DNA of 64,000 nt from Flavobacterium sp. N2820 (GCF_025947285.1 NZ_CP110008.1:806001-870000), one strand, 5' to 3'. Positions 10,287-17,535 are shown, counted from the first letter of the stretch. Numbers and translations: made by a program. The notes: generated by a model from the letters alone, not told the origin.

Positions 10287-10880
10287 ATGAACGATACAAC
10301 CAGACCAAATTCATCAGAAATACAATTCTTAACTTTAGCTTATAATCGTTTCTACGACTTGTACGAAGAAGTCATGAGTGATGATTTTTGGGATAAAAAT
10401 GATTGGGAAAGGTTTTCAAAAATAAAACAAGCATATTCAATTTATGCGGAACTATTAAATTACGAGCCAATTAAATGGGTAATCGAAAAACTGAAAACTG
10501 AAAGACCTCCAATGGAATCGGAAATAGGAAGTGAGCTTTTTAAGTTTGTAAGAAATGTTATTTCACATTTTCCGTTTTTCACCAAATGGGATGAAGTTTG
10601 GGTTAGTAAACCAATAGTAAATTGGCATAAGGAAGACCAAACAATTGATAGGTTTTTGAAAAAATATGCTGGTAAACCTGAAGTCAAATATAGATTCTGG
10701 GAAGATGACAAAAAGTTAATGACTTATTTGACAATTTCATTTCCTTCCGAATATTTAGAACAGTCAAAAATCTTTTTAAAAGATATTATTACAGAAAAAG
10801 AAGGTGTAAAGTTTTCGTTTATTTTGATGAAAAAAATAATTAATACCCAAGTTGAATCCGTAAAAGAAATCAAAGAATGA
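10287..10880 (+). CDS. Hypothetical protein, first gene of the putative cassette
   Basis: A 197-residue soluble-looking protein rich in Trp, Lys and Glu, with no signal peptide or membrane segment. Predicted helices run from NSSEIQFLTLAYNRFYDLYEEV through the C-terminal KIIN. One conspicuous segment is FVRNVISHFPFFTKWDEVWVSKPIVNW (shown in part as FVRNVISHFPF and WDEVWVSKPIVNW). RNVxxH is reminiscent of the R-x4-H of HEPN RNases, but the spacing is not exact and I do not assign the family. The gene starts 16 bp after the left cassette boundary, with no room for its own long leader. It overlaps the next gene by ATGA, so the two are probably translated as a pair. Confidence 0.75.
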   Translation: MNDTTRPNSSEIQFLTLAYNRFYDLYEEVMSDDFWDKNDWERFSKIKQAYSIYAELLNYEPIKWVIEKLKTERPPMESEIGSELFKFVRNVISHFPFFTKWDEVWVSKPIVNWHKEDQTIDRFLKKYAGKPEVKYRFWEDDKKLMTYLTISFPSEYLEQSKIFLKDIITEKEGVKFSFILMKKIINTQVESVKEIKE

Positions 10881-11272
10881 AAACACTTTGGTGTTGGCGC
10901 TGTAAAATGGAAATTCCTATGCTAAATGAGGAAGAATATATTATTGCATCAAAATTATATGGTGAAAGTTTTCAAAAAATGAAGACAGGATTGTCTAGAA
11001 AAGAGAGTTTTAAGCCAATGCTGGATTATTATAATGAGATAACAGGATTTGGAGAAACTGAACCAAATGCAATCATGCATCATAGAATTTCTCAATATGG
11101 ACCACCATGTGAAAATTGCGGAAAACCATATAGAACACCTCAAGCATCATTTTGTGCTTCATGCGGAAATAAAAGATTAACTGCGCCTAACAGCGGTTTT
11201 ATGAAAGTGGGACTTTTAAGCAAACTGAAAGTTTTTTTTGTAAATTTAACGTCATTTATTAACCGAAACTAA
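10877..11272 (+). CDS. Hypothetical zinc-ribbon protein, second gene of the putative cassette
   Basis: This 131-residue protein has cysteine pairs in CWRC (residues 6-9), CENCGKPY (~75-82) and CASCGNKR (~93-100), arranged as metal-binding zinc ribbons. The last ~30 residues (from APNSGFMKVG) are translated from the attC-like palindrome, so the C-terminus probably was extended or altered by cassette insertion. The start overlaps the stop of the upstream gene (ATGA), indicating coupling. The function is unknown. The zinc ribbon may bind nucleic acid or the partner protein, but nothing in the sequence decides this. Confidence 0.72.
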   Translation: MKTLWCWRCKMEIPMLNEEEYIIASKLYGESFQKMKTGLSRKESFKPMLDYYNEITGFGETEPNAIMHHRISQYGPPCENCGKPYRTPQASFCASCGNKRLTAPNSGFMKVGLLSKLKVFFVNLTSFINRN

Positions 11273-11316
11273 GGCTATAAAAAAACCACCTTCATAAAGC
11301 CGGCGAAACGTTCACA
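11185..11316 (+). repeat. attC-like imperfect palindrome
   Basis: The left arm GCCTAAC + AGCGGTTTTATGAAAGTGG (11185-11210) pairs with the right arm CCACCTTCATAAAGCCGGCG (11287-11306), then GAAAC and GTT (11310-11312). The arms match at about 15 of 19 positions, and shorter matches continue inward. The right side has about five extra bases between inner arm and core, an asymmetry larger than in classical attC sites. About 75 bases of AT-rich sequence form the loop. Confidence 0.55.
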
Positions 11317-11338
11317 AATATTTTTCAAACCATGTACG

Positions 11339-11953
11339 ATGAGACATATAATTTCAATACTCCTATTTTTATTTCTTTTGAGTTGTAAAAAAACTGAAAA
11401 CAAAACTCAAATTGAAATTTCAAACACTAAAGACATTAATGAAATAGTATTTGCTATAATAATTAAAGATAGCTTAAACGTTTCGATAAATGCAAAGAAC
11501 TCTAAAATGTTTTGCGAAGAACTTCCTAAATTAAAAATTTATATTCCTGAAAAATCAAAAGATGGAGAAATCGTCCCCTTGTCTACTCTATCACAAAATG
11601 CTGTTTCAATAGAAGAGTTATTACATTATAAAAAGTCAGAATTTTTTAAAGTCAAAGATTCTTTGCATTTACTCAAACAAAATTCAAATTCTCAAAAATT
11701 TAAAATTGACAAAATCATTTTTGACAAAATTAATCTCACAACAAAAAAAAATGAAAACAATAAAAAGAAAACTGGCAAACCATTTGATTTTTACGAAATG
11801 ACAATACCAGTTTTTTCTTTGGATAATCAAAAAGCCTTTGTACAATTAAACCATTATTGTAACGGTTTATGTGGTAATGGAGTTTCTTTATTTTTAGAAA
11901 AAATTAATGGAAAATGGAAAATAGTTGATAGGTGGGAAACTTGGATGAGTTAA
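11339..11953 (+). CDS. Hypothetical lipoprotein
   Basis: This 204-residue protein starts with a lipoprotein signal (MRHIISILLFLFLLSC; Cys16 as lipidation site), followed by a Lys/Asn/Glu-rich linker and a compact C-terminal region with GNGVSLFLEKINGKWKIVDRWETW. The C-terminal NGKWKIVDRWETW resembles the end of NTF2-like or DUF4440-like folds, but I do not recognise a family. It begins 23 bp after the right end of the putative cassette and is followed by a terminator shared with the convergent CAP-domain gene. It is likely a periplasm-facing outer-membrane lipoprotein of unknown role. Confidence 0.8.
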   Translation: MRHIISILLFLFLLSCKKTENKTQIEISNTKDINEIVFAIIIKDSLNVSINAKNSKMFCEELPKLKIYIPEKSKDGEIVPLSTLSQNAVSIEELLHYKKSEFFKVKDSLHLLKQNSNSQKFKIDKIIFDKINLTTKKNENNKKKTGKPFDFYEMTIPVFSLDNQKAFVQLNHYCNGLCGNGVSLFLEKINGKWKIVDRWETWMS

Positions 11954-12036
11954 AAAAATATTTGATAACTTCAGCTTGTATTAATAGATCAACTTATTGA
12001 AATATACAATAACAAATCATTTCCACAATATCAAAA

Positions 12037-12077
12037 CAAAAAAGCAGCTATTTCTCTCAAAATAGCTGCTTTTTTTA
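12037..12077. terminator. Bidirectional terminator between convergent genes
   Basis: AAAAAGCAGCTATTT and AAATAGCTGCTTTTTT form a near-perfect hairpin with A- and T-runs on the two sides, between the lipoprotein gene (+) and the CAP gene (-). Confidence 0.9.
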
Positions 12078-12095
12078 TAAACAAACATGAAATTT

Positions 12096-12587
12096 TTATT
12101 TCTTAATAAACATATTGGTGTAGTATTTTTTTCCTTCATCATCAATTTTGATTGAAGCACCAAAATGCGTGTAATCGCCTTCTAAATTGGCTTTGTGACT
12201 TGGACTATTTACCCAAGCTGCAACTGTAGATTGTGCAGAAGAATAAGCGTAGGCAACGTTTTCTCCTACTCTGCCAGCACCTAAAACTTGCTGTAAATTT
12301 GTTTTTCTTTCGTTAAAGCCATCGTGGTTGACATCCTGAATGGATATCATATACGCATTGTGCTCGTCTGATTTATACGATATATGTTCAATTATTTGCA
12401 ACGGATTCAATCCTACAGAAACTCTGTAAGTATTTACTTCGTCTAACAAATCTAATTCAAGAGTTGAATGGGAATAGTTTTTAGCAGTTTCGTTAGTAGT
12501 TGACGTACTTTCTGAATCTGAAGAACATGAGGTAAAAAATGATAGGGTAATTGTTAGGGTAAAAAAGGCAACCATTAAATTTTTCAT
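12096..12587 (-). CDS. CAP (SCP/PR1) domain lipoprotein
   Basis: From ATG at 12587 the protein has 163 residues. I chose this start because MKNLMVAFFTLTITLSFFTSC is a clean lipoprotein signal; the in-frame ATG at 12608 would add seven residues. After a Ser/Thr linker, the CAP domain carries LDEVNTYRVSVGLNPL, HDGFNERK, GENVAYAYS and AAWVNSPSHKANLEG, the usual His/Glu cavity motifs of bacterial CAP proteins. Its role is unknown. Bacterial CAP proteins act outside the cytoplasm, and this one would be tethered to the outer membrane. It is a single-gene unit convergent with the upstream lipoprotein gene. Confidence 0.88.
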   Translation of the reverse strand: MKNLMVAFFTLTITLSFFTSCSSDSESTSTTNETAKNYSHSTLELDLLDEVNTYRVSVGLNPLQIIEHISYKSDEHNAYMISIQDVNHDGFNERKTNLQQVLGAGRVGENVAYAYSSAQSTVAAWVNSPSHKANLEGDYTHFGASIKIDDEGKKYYTNMFIKK

Positions 12588-12653
12588 AATCATTTCATTT
12601 AAAAACACTTACCTTTTTTTATAAAAAATCGACGAAGTGTATGATTTACCAGA

Positions 12654-12684
12654 CAAATGTATTAAATCGTCGATGATACGCAAA
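12654..12684 (-). promoter_or_regulatory. Promoter of the CAP gene, flanked by an inverted repeat
   Basis: On the minus strand a TACATTTG -7 box (12654-12661) lies 19 nt from a TTTG -33 box (12681-12684). The inverted repeat ATCGACGA (12628-12635) / TCGTCGAT (12667-12674) brackets the -7 box, with centres 39 bp apart, and could be an operator. The leader is about 60 nt. Confidence 0.6.
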
Positions 12685-12762
12685 TAAATTCGATGAAATG
12701 CACAAAAATTTAACACTTTAACCTTTCATATAACAATTACTTAATAATTTACTTACAGAAAA

Positions 12763-12793
12763 TAAAAAAACCCAACTAAAAATAGTTGGGTTG
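12763..12793 (-). terminator. Terminator of pdxH
   Basis: AACCCAACTA and TAGTTGGGTT form a hairpin that on the minus strand is followed by a T-run, 30 bp after the pdxH stop. Confidence 0.85.
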
Positions 12794-12822
12794 TAAAGTA
12801 TTGAAAATTATATTTCTGACTA

Positions 12823-13467
12823 TCAAGGAGATAATCGTTCTATTTTCCAATTGAAATCTTCCTCTAAATGGTATCTAATTCGATCATGTAAGCGATTCGG
12901 ACGACCTTGCCAAAATTCTACTTCTACTGGACGTACTAAAAAGCCACCCCAATGTGCGGGACGCAATATTTCTTTGCCTTCAAAATCTTTTTCCAATTGC
13001 TTTAAATTAGCCTCTAAAAATTCACGATTTGGAATCACTTCACTTTGTGGTGAAACAATGGCACCCAGCTTACTTCCATCTGGACGCGAAGCAAAATAAT
13101 TGTCTGAAAGAGTTGCATCGATTTTTTCGGCAATTCCTTTTATAATGATTTGGCGTTCCACCGTTGGCCAAAAAAAAGACAAACAAATATTCGGATTGTT
13201 TAAAATTGCTTTTCCTTTTTCTGAATTGTAATTGGTATAAAAAATAAATCCTTCTTCATTAAACTTTTTAAGCAACACCACTCTCGATTTTGGAAAACCA
13301 TCTAACCCTATGGTTGAAACGGTCATTGCGTTTACTTCTTCGGCTGCGTTTAAATCTTCCGCTTCATAAAACCATCGATGAAAAAGATTGATGGGATCTT
13401 CTGGAATTTGATTTTCCAAAAGTTCGCTTTTTTCATAGGATTTTCTGTAATTACTTAAATCTTTCAT
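12823..13467 (-). CDS. pdxH: Pyridoxamine 5'-phosphate oxidase
   Basis: The 214 residues are the normal length for PdxH, which uses FMN and O2 to oxidise pyridoxine or pyridoxamine 5'-phosphate to pyridoxal 5'-phosphate in the cytoplasm. Family motifs are present throughout: PKSRVVLLKKF, FIFYTNYNSEKGKA, SFFWPTVERQI, ASRPDGSKLGAIVSPQS, and the C-terminal EFWQGRPNRLHDR with ERLSP at the end. It is a monocistronic gene with its own -7 box (13490-13497) and terminator, divergent from the sigma factor operon. Confidence 0.96.
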   Translation of the reverse strand: MKDLSNYRKSYEKSELLENQIPEDPINLFHRWFYEAEDLNAAEEVNAMTVSTIGLDGFPKSRVVLLKKFNEEGFIFYTNYNSEKGKAILNNPNICLSFFWPTVERQIIIKGIAEKIDATLSDNYFASRPDGSKLGAIVSPQSEVIPNREFLEANLKQLEKDFEGKEILRPAHWGGFLVRPVEVEFWQGRPNRLHDRIRYHLEEDFNWKIERLSP

Positions 13468-13489
13468 TTTTGATTGGCTGTTTGAACAA

Positions 13490-13497
13490 CAAAGTTA
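13490..13497 (-). promoter_or_regulatory. -7 box of pdxH
   Basis: TAACTTTG on the minus strand matches the Bacteroidota TAnnTTTG -7 element, giving a start about 16 nt before the pdxH ATG. Confidence 0.6.
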
Positions 13498-13579
13498 CAA
13501 AGTCAAAACAATAATTCTGCTAAAACAAAAATTAAAATTAAACCTTTTTGAATATCTTTAGTCTTATGAAAATAATCGA

Positions 13580-14152
13580 TTGATTTTGCAAGACGAAAAA
13601 GCATTTGTTTTAGAATTAATACACCCAAAAACGCAAAATGAAGCGTTTAGAAAACTCTTGCAATTATATCAAAAACCCTTGTATAATCACATTAGAGGAA
13701 TGGTTTTAAACCATGATGACGCGGATGATGTACTGCAAAATACGTTTGTTAAAGTATTTGCTAATTTAAAGAATTTTAAAGGCGATAGTAAATTATTTTC
13801 ATGGATGTATCGAATTGCAACCAACGAAGCTATCACTTTTATGCAACAACGCGCCAAAAAACAAGGCATATCCAACGAAGAAGTACAACAAAAAGAATTA
13901 AACAAATTAGAAAGTGATGTATTCTTTGATGGCGATGAAATTCAATTAAAACTTCAAAAAGCGATTGCAACGCTACCCGAAAAACAACAACTTGTGTTTA
14001 AAATGAGATACTTTGAAGAAATTAAATACGAAGAAATGTCCGAAATTTTAACCACTTCGGTGGGTGCATTAAAAGCAAGTTATCATATTGCGGTAAAAAA
14101 ATTGAAGAATATTTACATACAAATTAAACCTTTTAGCACTATTTTTGTCTAA
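13580..14152 (+). CDS. ECF-type RNA polymerase sigma factor
   Basis: This 190-residue protein has sigma70 region 2 at ~20-90 (LYNHIRGMVLNHDDADDVLQNTF, shown in parts; FSWMYRIATNEAI) and region 4 at ~125-180 (LPEKQQLVFKMRYFEEIKYEEMS, VGALKASYHIAVKKL). The only in-frame start is TTG at 13580, since a stop lies at 13559; a nearby ATG at 13566 is out of frame and closes after five codons. The last base of the stop codon is the first base of the next gene's ATG, so it is translationally coupled to a membrane protein that is probably its anti-sigma factor. Confidence 0.9.
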   Translation: MILQDEKAFVLELIHPKTQNEAFRKLLQLYQKPLYNHIRGMVLNHDDADDVLQNTFVKVFANLKNFKGDSKLFSWMYRIATNEAITFMQQRAKKQGISNEEVQQKELNKLESDVFFDGDEIQLKLQKAIATLPEKQQLVFKMRYFEEIKYEEMSEILTTSVGALKASYHIAVKKLKNIYIQIKPFSTIFV

Positions 14153-14589
14153 TGAATATGAAGCATTTTGATTTAGAAAATAACGATAAAATTACAACTG
14201 GATTTAAAACACCAGAAGATTACTTTGAGCAATTTGAAGCAAAAATGATGCAACAAATTGCAGGGGAACAACCCGTTGAAAAAGAAGTAAAAGTGGTTTC
14301 GTTATTCTACAGAAAACAAGTTTGGATGAGTAGTATTGCAGCTTTGTTATTAGTTGCAATTGCAATTCCAGTATATTTTAATATGGCAAATGAAACCAAT
14401 TTAGATGCCTCAACAATTGAAAGCTATTTAGCACAACAAAGCGTTGGAACTACAGAATTAACCAAGCATTTGACAGACGAAGACATCTTAGCTCTTGAAA
14501 GCACTTTAGGAGCTTCAACATCAGAACGTGATGAAATAGAAGCCTATTTATCAGAAACTGAAAACTTAGATTACATTTTAAACGAATAA
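14152..14589 (+). CDS. Putative membrane anti-sigma factor
   Basis: This 145-residue protein has a cytoplasmic N-terminal ~53 residues, one membrane segment (WMSSIAALLLVAIAIPVYF, ~58-76) and an acidic outer domain with repeated short helices (IESYLAQQ, TDEDILALE, IEAYLSE, LDYILNE). Position decides the call: it shares one base with the stop of the ECF sigma gene and precedes a periplasmic sensor-like gene. No zinc-binding HxxxCxxC motif is present. Sigma-binding by the N-terminal region is inference. Confidence 0.7.
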   Translation: MNMKHFDLENNDKITTGFKTPEDYFEQFEAKMMQQIAGEQPVEKEVKVVSLFYRKQVWMSSIAALLLVAIAIPVYFNMANETNLDASTIESYLAQQSVGTTELTKHLTDEDILALESTLGASTSERDEIEAYLSETENLDYILNE

Positions 14590-14592
14590 ATT

Positions 14593-15042
14593 ATGAAAAC
14601 TAAATTTATATTTCCAATCCTATTTCTTTTGATGACATCAATTTCCTTTGCGCAAGGATTTAGAGAGAAAAAAGAAAAAGTAAAAGCACTTAAAGTAGCT
14701 TACATTACAGAACAATTAGATTTAACTACGGAAGAAGCACAAAAATTTTGGCCCATCTATAACACGTTTGACGATAAGCAAGCCGAATTGCGTCATGAAA
14801 AAATGAGAGCAATTTTGGATCGATTTGAACCCGGAAGTGTGGAGAAATTATCTGAAAAAGAAGCTTCTGCCCTATTGACTCAAATGGAAACGATTGAAGA
14901 GAATTTATTTACACTTCGTAAAAAATTCATCAAAGATTTACAAGGTGTTATTAGTGCAAAGAAAATTATTAAGCTTAAAAAAGCAGAGGAAGATTTTAAT
15001 CGTCATTTATTGAAACAAATGCGAGAAAAAAGAAAAGGATAA
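14593..15042 (+). CDS. Periplasmic sensor-like protein of the ECF sigma operon
   Basis: This 149-residue protein has a signal peptide (MKTKFIFPILFLLMTSISFAQ) followed by long charged helices. YITEQLDLTTEEAQKFWPIYN resembles the LTxxQ-type segment of Spy/CpxP-like periplasmic proteins, and the C-terminus is a basic helix (KQMREKRKG). It starts three bases after the preceding gene and ends the operon before a strong terminator. The likely role is to sense envelope conditions upstream of the anti-sigma factor, a module common in Flavobacteria; this is not shown by the sequence alone. Confidence 0.75.
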   Translation: MKTKFIFPILFLLMTSISFAQGFREKKEKVKALKVAYITEQLDLTTEEAQKFWPIYNTFDDKQAELRHEKMRAILDRFEPGSVEKLSEKEASALLTQMETIEENLFTLRKKFIKDLQGVISAKKIIKLKKAEEDFNRHLLKQMREKRKG

Positions 15043-15043
15043 A

Positions 15044-15079
15044 AAAAAAACGCTCAATTATTAATTTGAGCGTTTTTTT
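15044..15079. terminator. Bidirectional terminator
   Basis: AAAACGCTCAA and TTGAGCGTTTT with A/T runs on both sides form a hairpin between the ECF operon (+) and the BNR lipoprotein gene (-). Confidence 0.9.
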
Positions 15080-16110
15080 TATTTTATTTCAAACCGAACT
15101 AATTTATTTCTTCCCGTAGCATAAAACACTTTTTCTGATTCAAATCTAAACGTATAAAAATCCTTATCATCAGAAAATTTCGTCCAACTTTGTCCAAAAT
15201 CAGAAGAATAAAACAATCCAGTTCCACCAACAGAAATTAGCTGATTTCCTTTGCTATTTGGTACAAATTGAACACAAGAAGCATAACCAAAAGCTTCATT
15301 TTCAGCAATTAAACGCCATGTTTTTCCACCATTGGTTGAAGTTGCTTTGTTTGACCAATTTTGAGTTTGCTTTAGGTAATTTCCGCCTGCAATAATTCCT
15401 TTTTTATCATTGTAAAAATCGGCTGTAAAAATTCCGGTCATTTCTTCACCTTGCACAATAGGTGTTTCATACACTTGCCAAGAAATTCCAAAATCGTGCG
15501 AAACAAAAACACGTGATTTCTTGCCGCCAGAAACCATAAAAATTGATTTCCCTTTTACAATTAAATTCGTATTGCTCGATGCAAAAGCAGCTTCACCTTC
15601 ATTCACTTTGGGTAAATTTGCACAAGAAATCTTTTCCCAAGAATTGCCTCCATTGGTTGTTTTAATAAAAGACAAACAGTGTTCTGTGGGATCACCCATT
15701 GCAAAACCGTTCAAATCATCAACAAATTGCATGCTATCGTAAAATACTTTCTCGTTTTCTTCTTGGTAAACAAGGGTTTCTTTCAAAGATTTTTTATCAA
15801 TTTTAATCAACTTGGCTGGATTTCCAACTGCTAAAATAAAAATCGCCTCTTTTGTGGCTGCAATACTTCTAAATTCTGTAGCATTGGAAACGCTTTGAAT
15901 TGTTTTTACTATTAACTTATCTTTTTTCTTATCGTAAAAACCGTATCTACCTTTATCCATTCCTAGCCAAACTGTATCTGTTTCAACAAAAATGGCTCTG
16001 CAACTCAGTTTTTCGGTAGAAATAATTTTAGCTTCAAATTTAGGAGCAACAATTTCTTTTTTTGAAGCACAACCTAAGCAAATTAAAAGGATAAATAAAT
16101 AGTTTTTCAT
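15079..16110 (-). CDS. BNR/Asp-box repeat lipoprotein (YCF48-like beta-propeller)
   Basis: This 343-residue protein has a lipobox (LLICLGC, Cys14) followed by a beta-propeller. Four Asp-box motifs are visible: TTNGGNSWE, SHDFGISWQ, STNGGKTWR and SSDFGQSWT. These are the folds found in sialidases and in Ycf48/HCF136 assembly factors. Catalytic sialidase residues are not evident, so an enzymatic role cannot be assigned; automated labels such as oxidoreductase for this family rest on little. It is a single gene convergent with the ECF operon. Confidence 0.82.
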   Translation of the reverse strand: MKNYLFILLICLGCASKKEIVAPKFEAKIISTEKLSCRAIFVETDTVWLGMDKGRYGFYDKKKDKLIVKTIQSVSNATEFRSIAATKEAIFILAVGNPAKLIKIDKKSLKETLVYQEENEKVFYDSMQFVDDLNGFAMGDPTEHCLSFIKTTNGGNSWEKISCANLPKVNEGEAAFASSNTNLIVKGKSIFMVSGGKKSRVFVSHDFGISWQVYETPIVQGEEMTGIFTADFYNDKKGIIAGGNYLKQTQNWSNKATSTNGGKTWRLIAENEAFGYASCVQFVPNSKGNQLISVGGTGLFYSSDFGQSWTKFSDDKDFYTFRFESEKVFYATGRNKLVRFEIK

Positions 16111-16128
16111 ACAATAGAATTATAATTT

Positions 16129-16136
16129 CAAATATA
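16129..16136 (-). promoter_or_regulatory. -7 box of the BNR lipoprotein gene
   Basis: TATATTTG on the minus strand lies 19 nt upstream of the ATG and fits TAnnTTTG. Confidence 0.5.
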
Positions 16137-16210
16137 AGTGAATAAATTTTAAGTACAGAATATAATTTTTAAACAACTAAAAATCAAATATTTAACATTA
16201 CTATATTTTT

Positions 16211-16227
16211 TTGGCACAGAAATTGGT
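16211..16227 (+). promoter_or_regulatory. Sigma54-like promoter
   Basis: TTGGCACAGAAATTGGT keeps the -24 TTGGCAC element and places a TTGG exactly 12 bases further, where the sigma54 -12 element has TTGC. No TAnnTTTG box is evident for the downstream gene. One mismatch in the -12 dinucleotide keeps this tentative. Confidence 0.45.
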
Positions 16228-16271
16228 TAGTATAAAACATGAAATTAGTGTTTAACCAAAATACAAATGTT

Positions 16272-17462
16272 ATGAAAACGAAATTACTTTCTATAAGTGC
16301 ATTAGCAATGTTGTCTATGACTTCATTATTTGCTCAAGAAAAAACTACCGTTACAGCTTCAAGTGCTGATATTAGTGATAACTTAGATTTAAGAGCCATT
16401 GCATCTGTATTTGGTGATGCCTCTAATTTAGAAGACTTTGAAAATCGAATTAATGATCCAAAAGCACAACTTTCGAACTTAGATTTAAACAACGATAATT
16501 ATGTCGATTATCTTCGTGTAATTGAATCGGTTGAAGGAAATATTCACTTGGTAATAGTTCAAGCTGTTTTAGATAAAGATGTTTACCAAGATGTTGCAAC
16601 TATTGAAATTGAGCGCGATAGAAACAATAGAGTTCAGGTGCAAGTTGTAGGAGATGTTTACATGTATGGTCAAAACTATATTTACGAACCAGTTTATGTA
16701 CATACACCTGTAATTTATAATACTTTTTGGGTAACCAACTATCGTCCGTATTGCTCTTCATGGTATTGGAACTATTATCCAAGTTATTATTATTACTGGA
16801 ATCCTTTTCCTGTTTTTAGATATAGAAATCATATTTCGGTACACATAAACTTTGGACACTCTTATCATTATGTGACACACAGAAGATGTGCAAGTGTGTA
16901 TAACAACTATTATGGAAGAAGAGGAAATGGCTACGAAACAAGACACCCAAATCGTTCATTTGCGCACAGAAATGCAGGTTATACAAACCGTCAAGATTTA
17001 GACAATAATAGAACGACTAGAGCTCCACGAGGTAGAAATGAAATAGCAAGTAACGAGCCTAGAAATAGTGGAACAAGAGGAACTACATCTACTCCAAGAA
17101 CAAGAGATGCTGAAGTTAGCCCTAGAAGCAGTTCTACACCAAGACAAAATGAAGTAAGTGCAGAACCAAGAACAAGTTCACCAAGAAATAACAGTCCAAA
17201 AGCTGAAAATCCTAGAACCTATTCAGAACCAAGAAATAATGCTCCAAAAGCAACTTCACCAAGAGCAGAAAATCCAAGAGCCTATTCAGAGCCTAGAGCA
17301 ACTGCACCAAAGTCAAGTTCGCAACGAGGCTACTCAGAATCTCGAGCAAAATCTGAACCAAAAGTAAGTGCTCCTCGAAGAGACTCAGGACAAAGAAATA
17401 GTACTCCAAGAACGAATTCAAGTTCAAGAAGTTCGAGTTCAAGAAATGCTGGAAGAGGATAA
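16272..17462 (+). CDS. Exported protein with Tyr-rich centre and Arg/Ser/Pro-rich tail
   Basis: From ATG 16272 the protein has 396 residues; this start gives a clean signal peptide (MKTKLLSISALAMLSMTSLFA), while the ATG at 16239 would put 11 polar residues before it. Residues ~25-135 form a beta-rich domain (DLNNDNYVDYLRVIE, IHLVIVQAVLDKDVYQDV). A Tyr/Trp/Pro-rich stretch (PSYYYYWNPFPVFRYR) follows, then a long disordered tail of RAPRG, EPRT and SPRN units with a strongly basic charge. I do not recognise a family. A basic low-complexity tail could bind nucleic acid or polyanionic matrix; that is speculation. Confidence 0.8.
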   Translation: MKTKLLSISALAMLSMTSLFAQEKTTVTASSADISDNLDLRAIASVFGDASNLEDFENRINDPKAQLSNLDLNNDNYVDYLRVIESVEGNIHLVIVQAVLDKDVYQDVATIEIERDRNNRVQVQVVGDVYMYGQNYIYEPVYVHTPVIYNTFWVTNYRPYCSSWYWNYYPSYYYYWNPFPVFRYRNHISVHINFGHSYHYVTHRRCASVYNNYYGRRGNGYETRHPNRSFAHRNAGYTNRQDLDNNRTTRAPRGRNEIASNEPRNSGTRGTTSTPRTRDAEVSPRSSSTPRQNEVSAEPRTSSPRNNSPKAENPRTYSEPRNNAPKATSPRAENPRAYSEPRATAPKSSSQRGYSESRAKSEPKVSAPRRDSGQRNSTPRTNSSSRSSSSRNAGRG

Positions 17463-17468
17463 ATCATA

Positions 17469-17497
17469 AAGCTGCCAATTTAGGCAGCTTTTTTTAT
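17469..17497 (+). terminator. Rho-independent terminator
   Basis: AAAGCTGCC and GGCAGCTTT with a 6-nt loop and a T-run. Confidence 0.92.
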
Positions 17498-17506
17498 TTT
17501 AATTTG

Positions 17507-17514
17507 TATCTTTG
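17507..17514 (+). promoter_or_regulatory. -7 box of the RsmB-family gene
   Basis: TATCTTTG is a perfect TAnnTTTG box 22 nt before the ATG at 17536, immediately after the preceding terminator. Confidence 0.65.
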
Positions 17515-17535
17515 CAGGCTGATTTAAAATATAAA

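Larger units (their letters stand above)
10272..11310 (+). mobile_element. Putative integron-type gene cassette (two ORFs plus attC-like site)
   Basis: The segment begins with G/TTAGGC (GTTAGGCGCA at 10271-10280, fitting the GTTRRRY core) and ends with an attC-like palindrome whose inner core is GCCTAAC (RYYYAAC, 11185-11191). TGCGCCTAAC at 11182-11191 is a perfect 10-bp inverted match to the start, as expected for the two ends of one excisable cassette. The right end reads GAAACG/TTCACA. Only GTT of the right core is kept, which fits a cassette inserted next to non-cassette DNA. Both ORFs lie inside in one orientation, and the second ends inside the palindrome. There is no integrase in the window. 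The core boxes and palindrome are seen; the cassette interpretation is inference. Confidence 0.55.

Noticed and set aside
10272..11310. The segment as a transposon or insertion sequence
   Set aside because: No transposase and no target-site duplication were found; the terminal boxes match integron core motifs better.
12851..13099. Plus-strand ORF of 82 codons inside pdxH
   Set aside because: It is a frame shadow; the minus-strand protein has all PdxH motifs.
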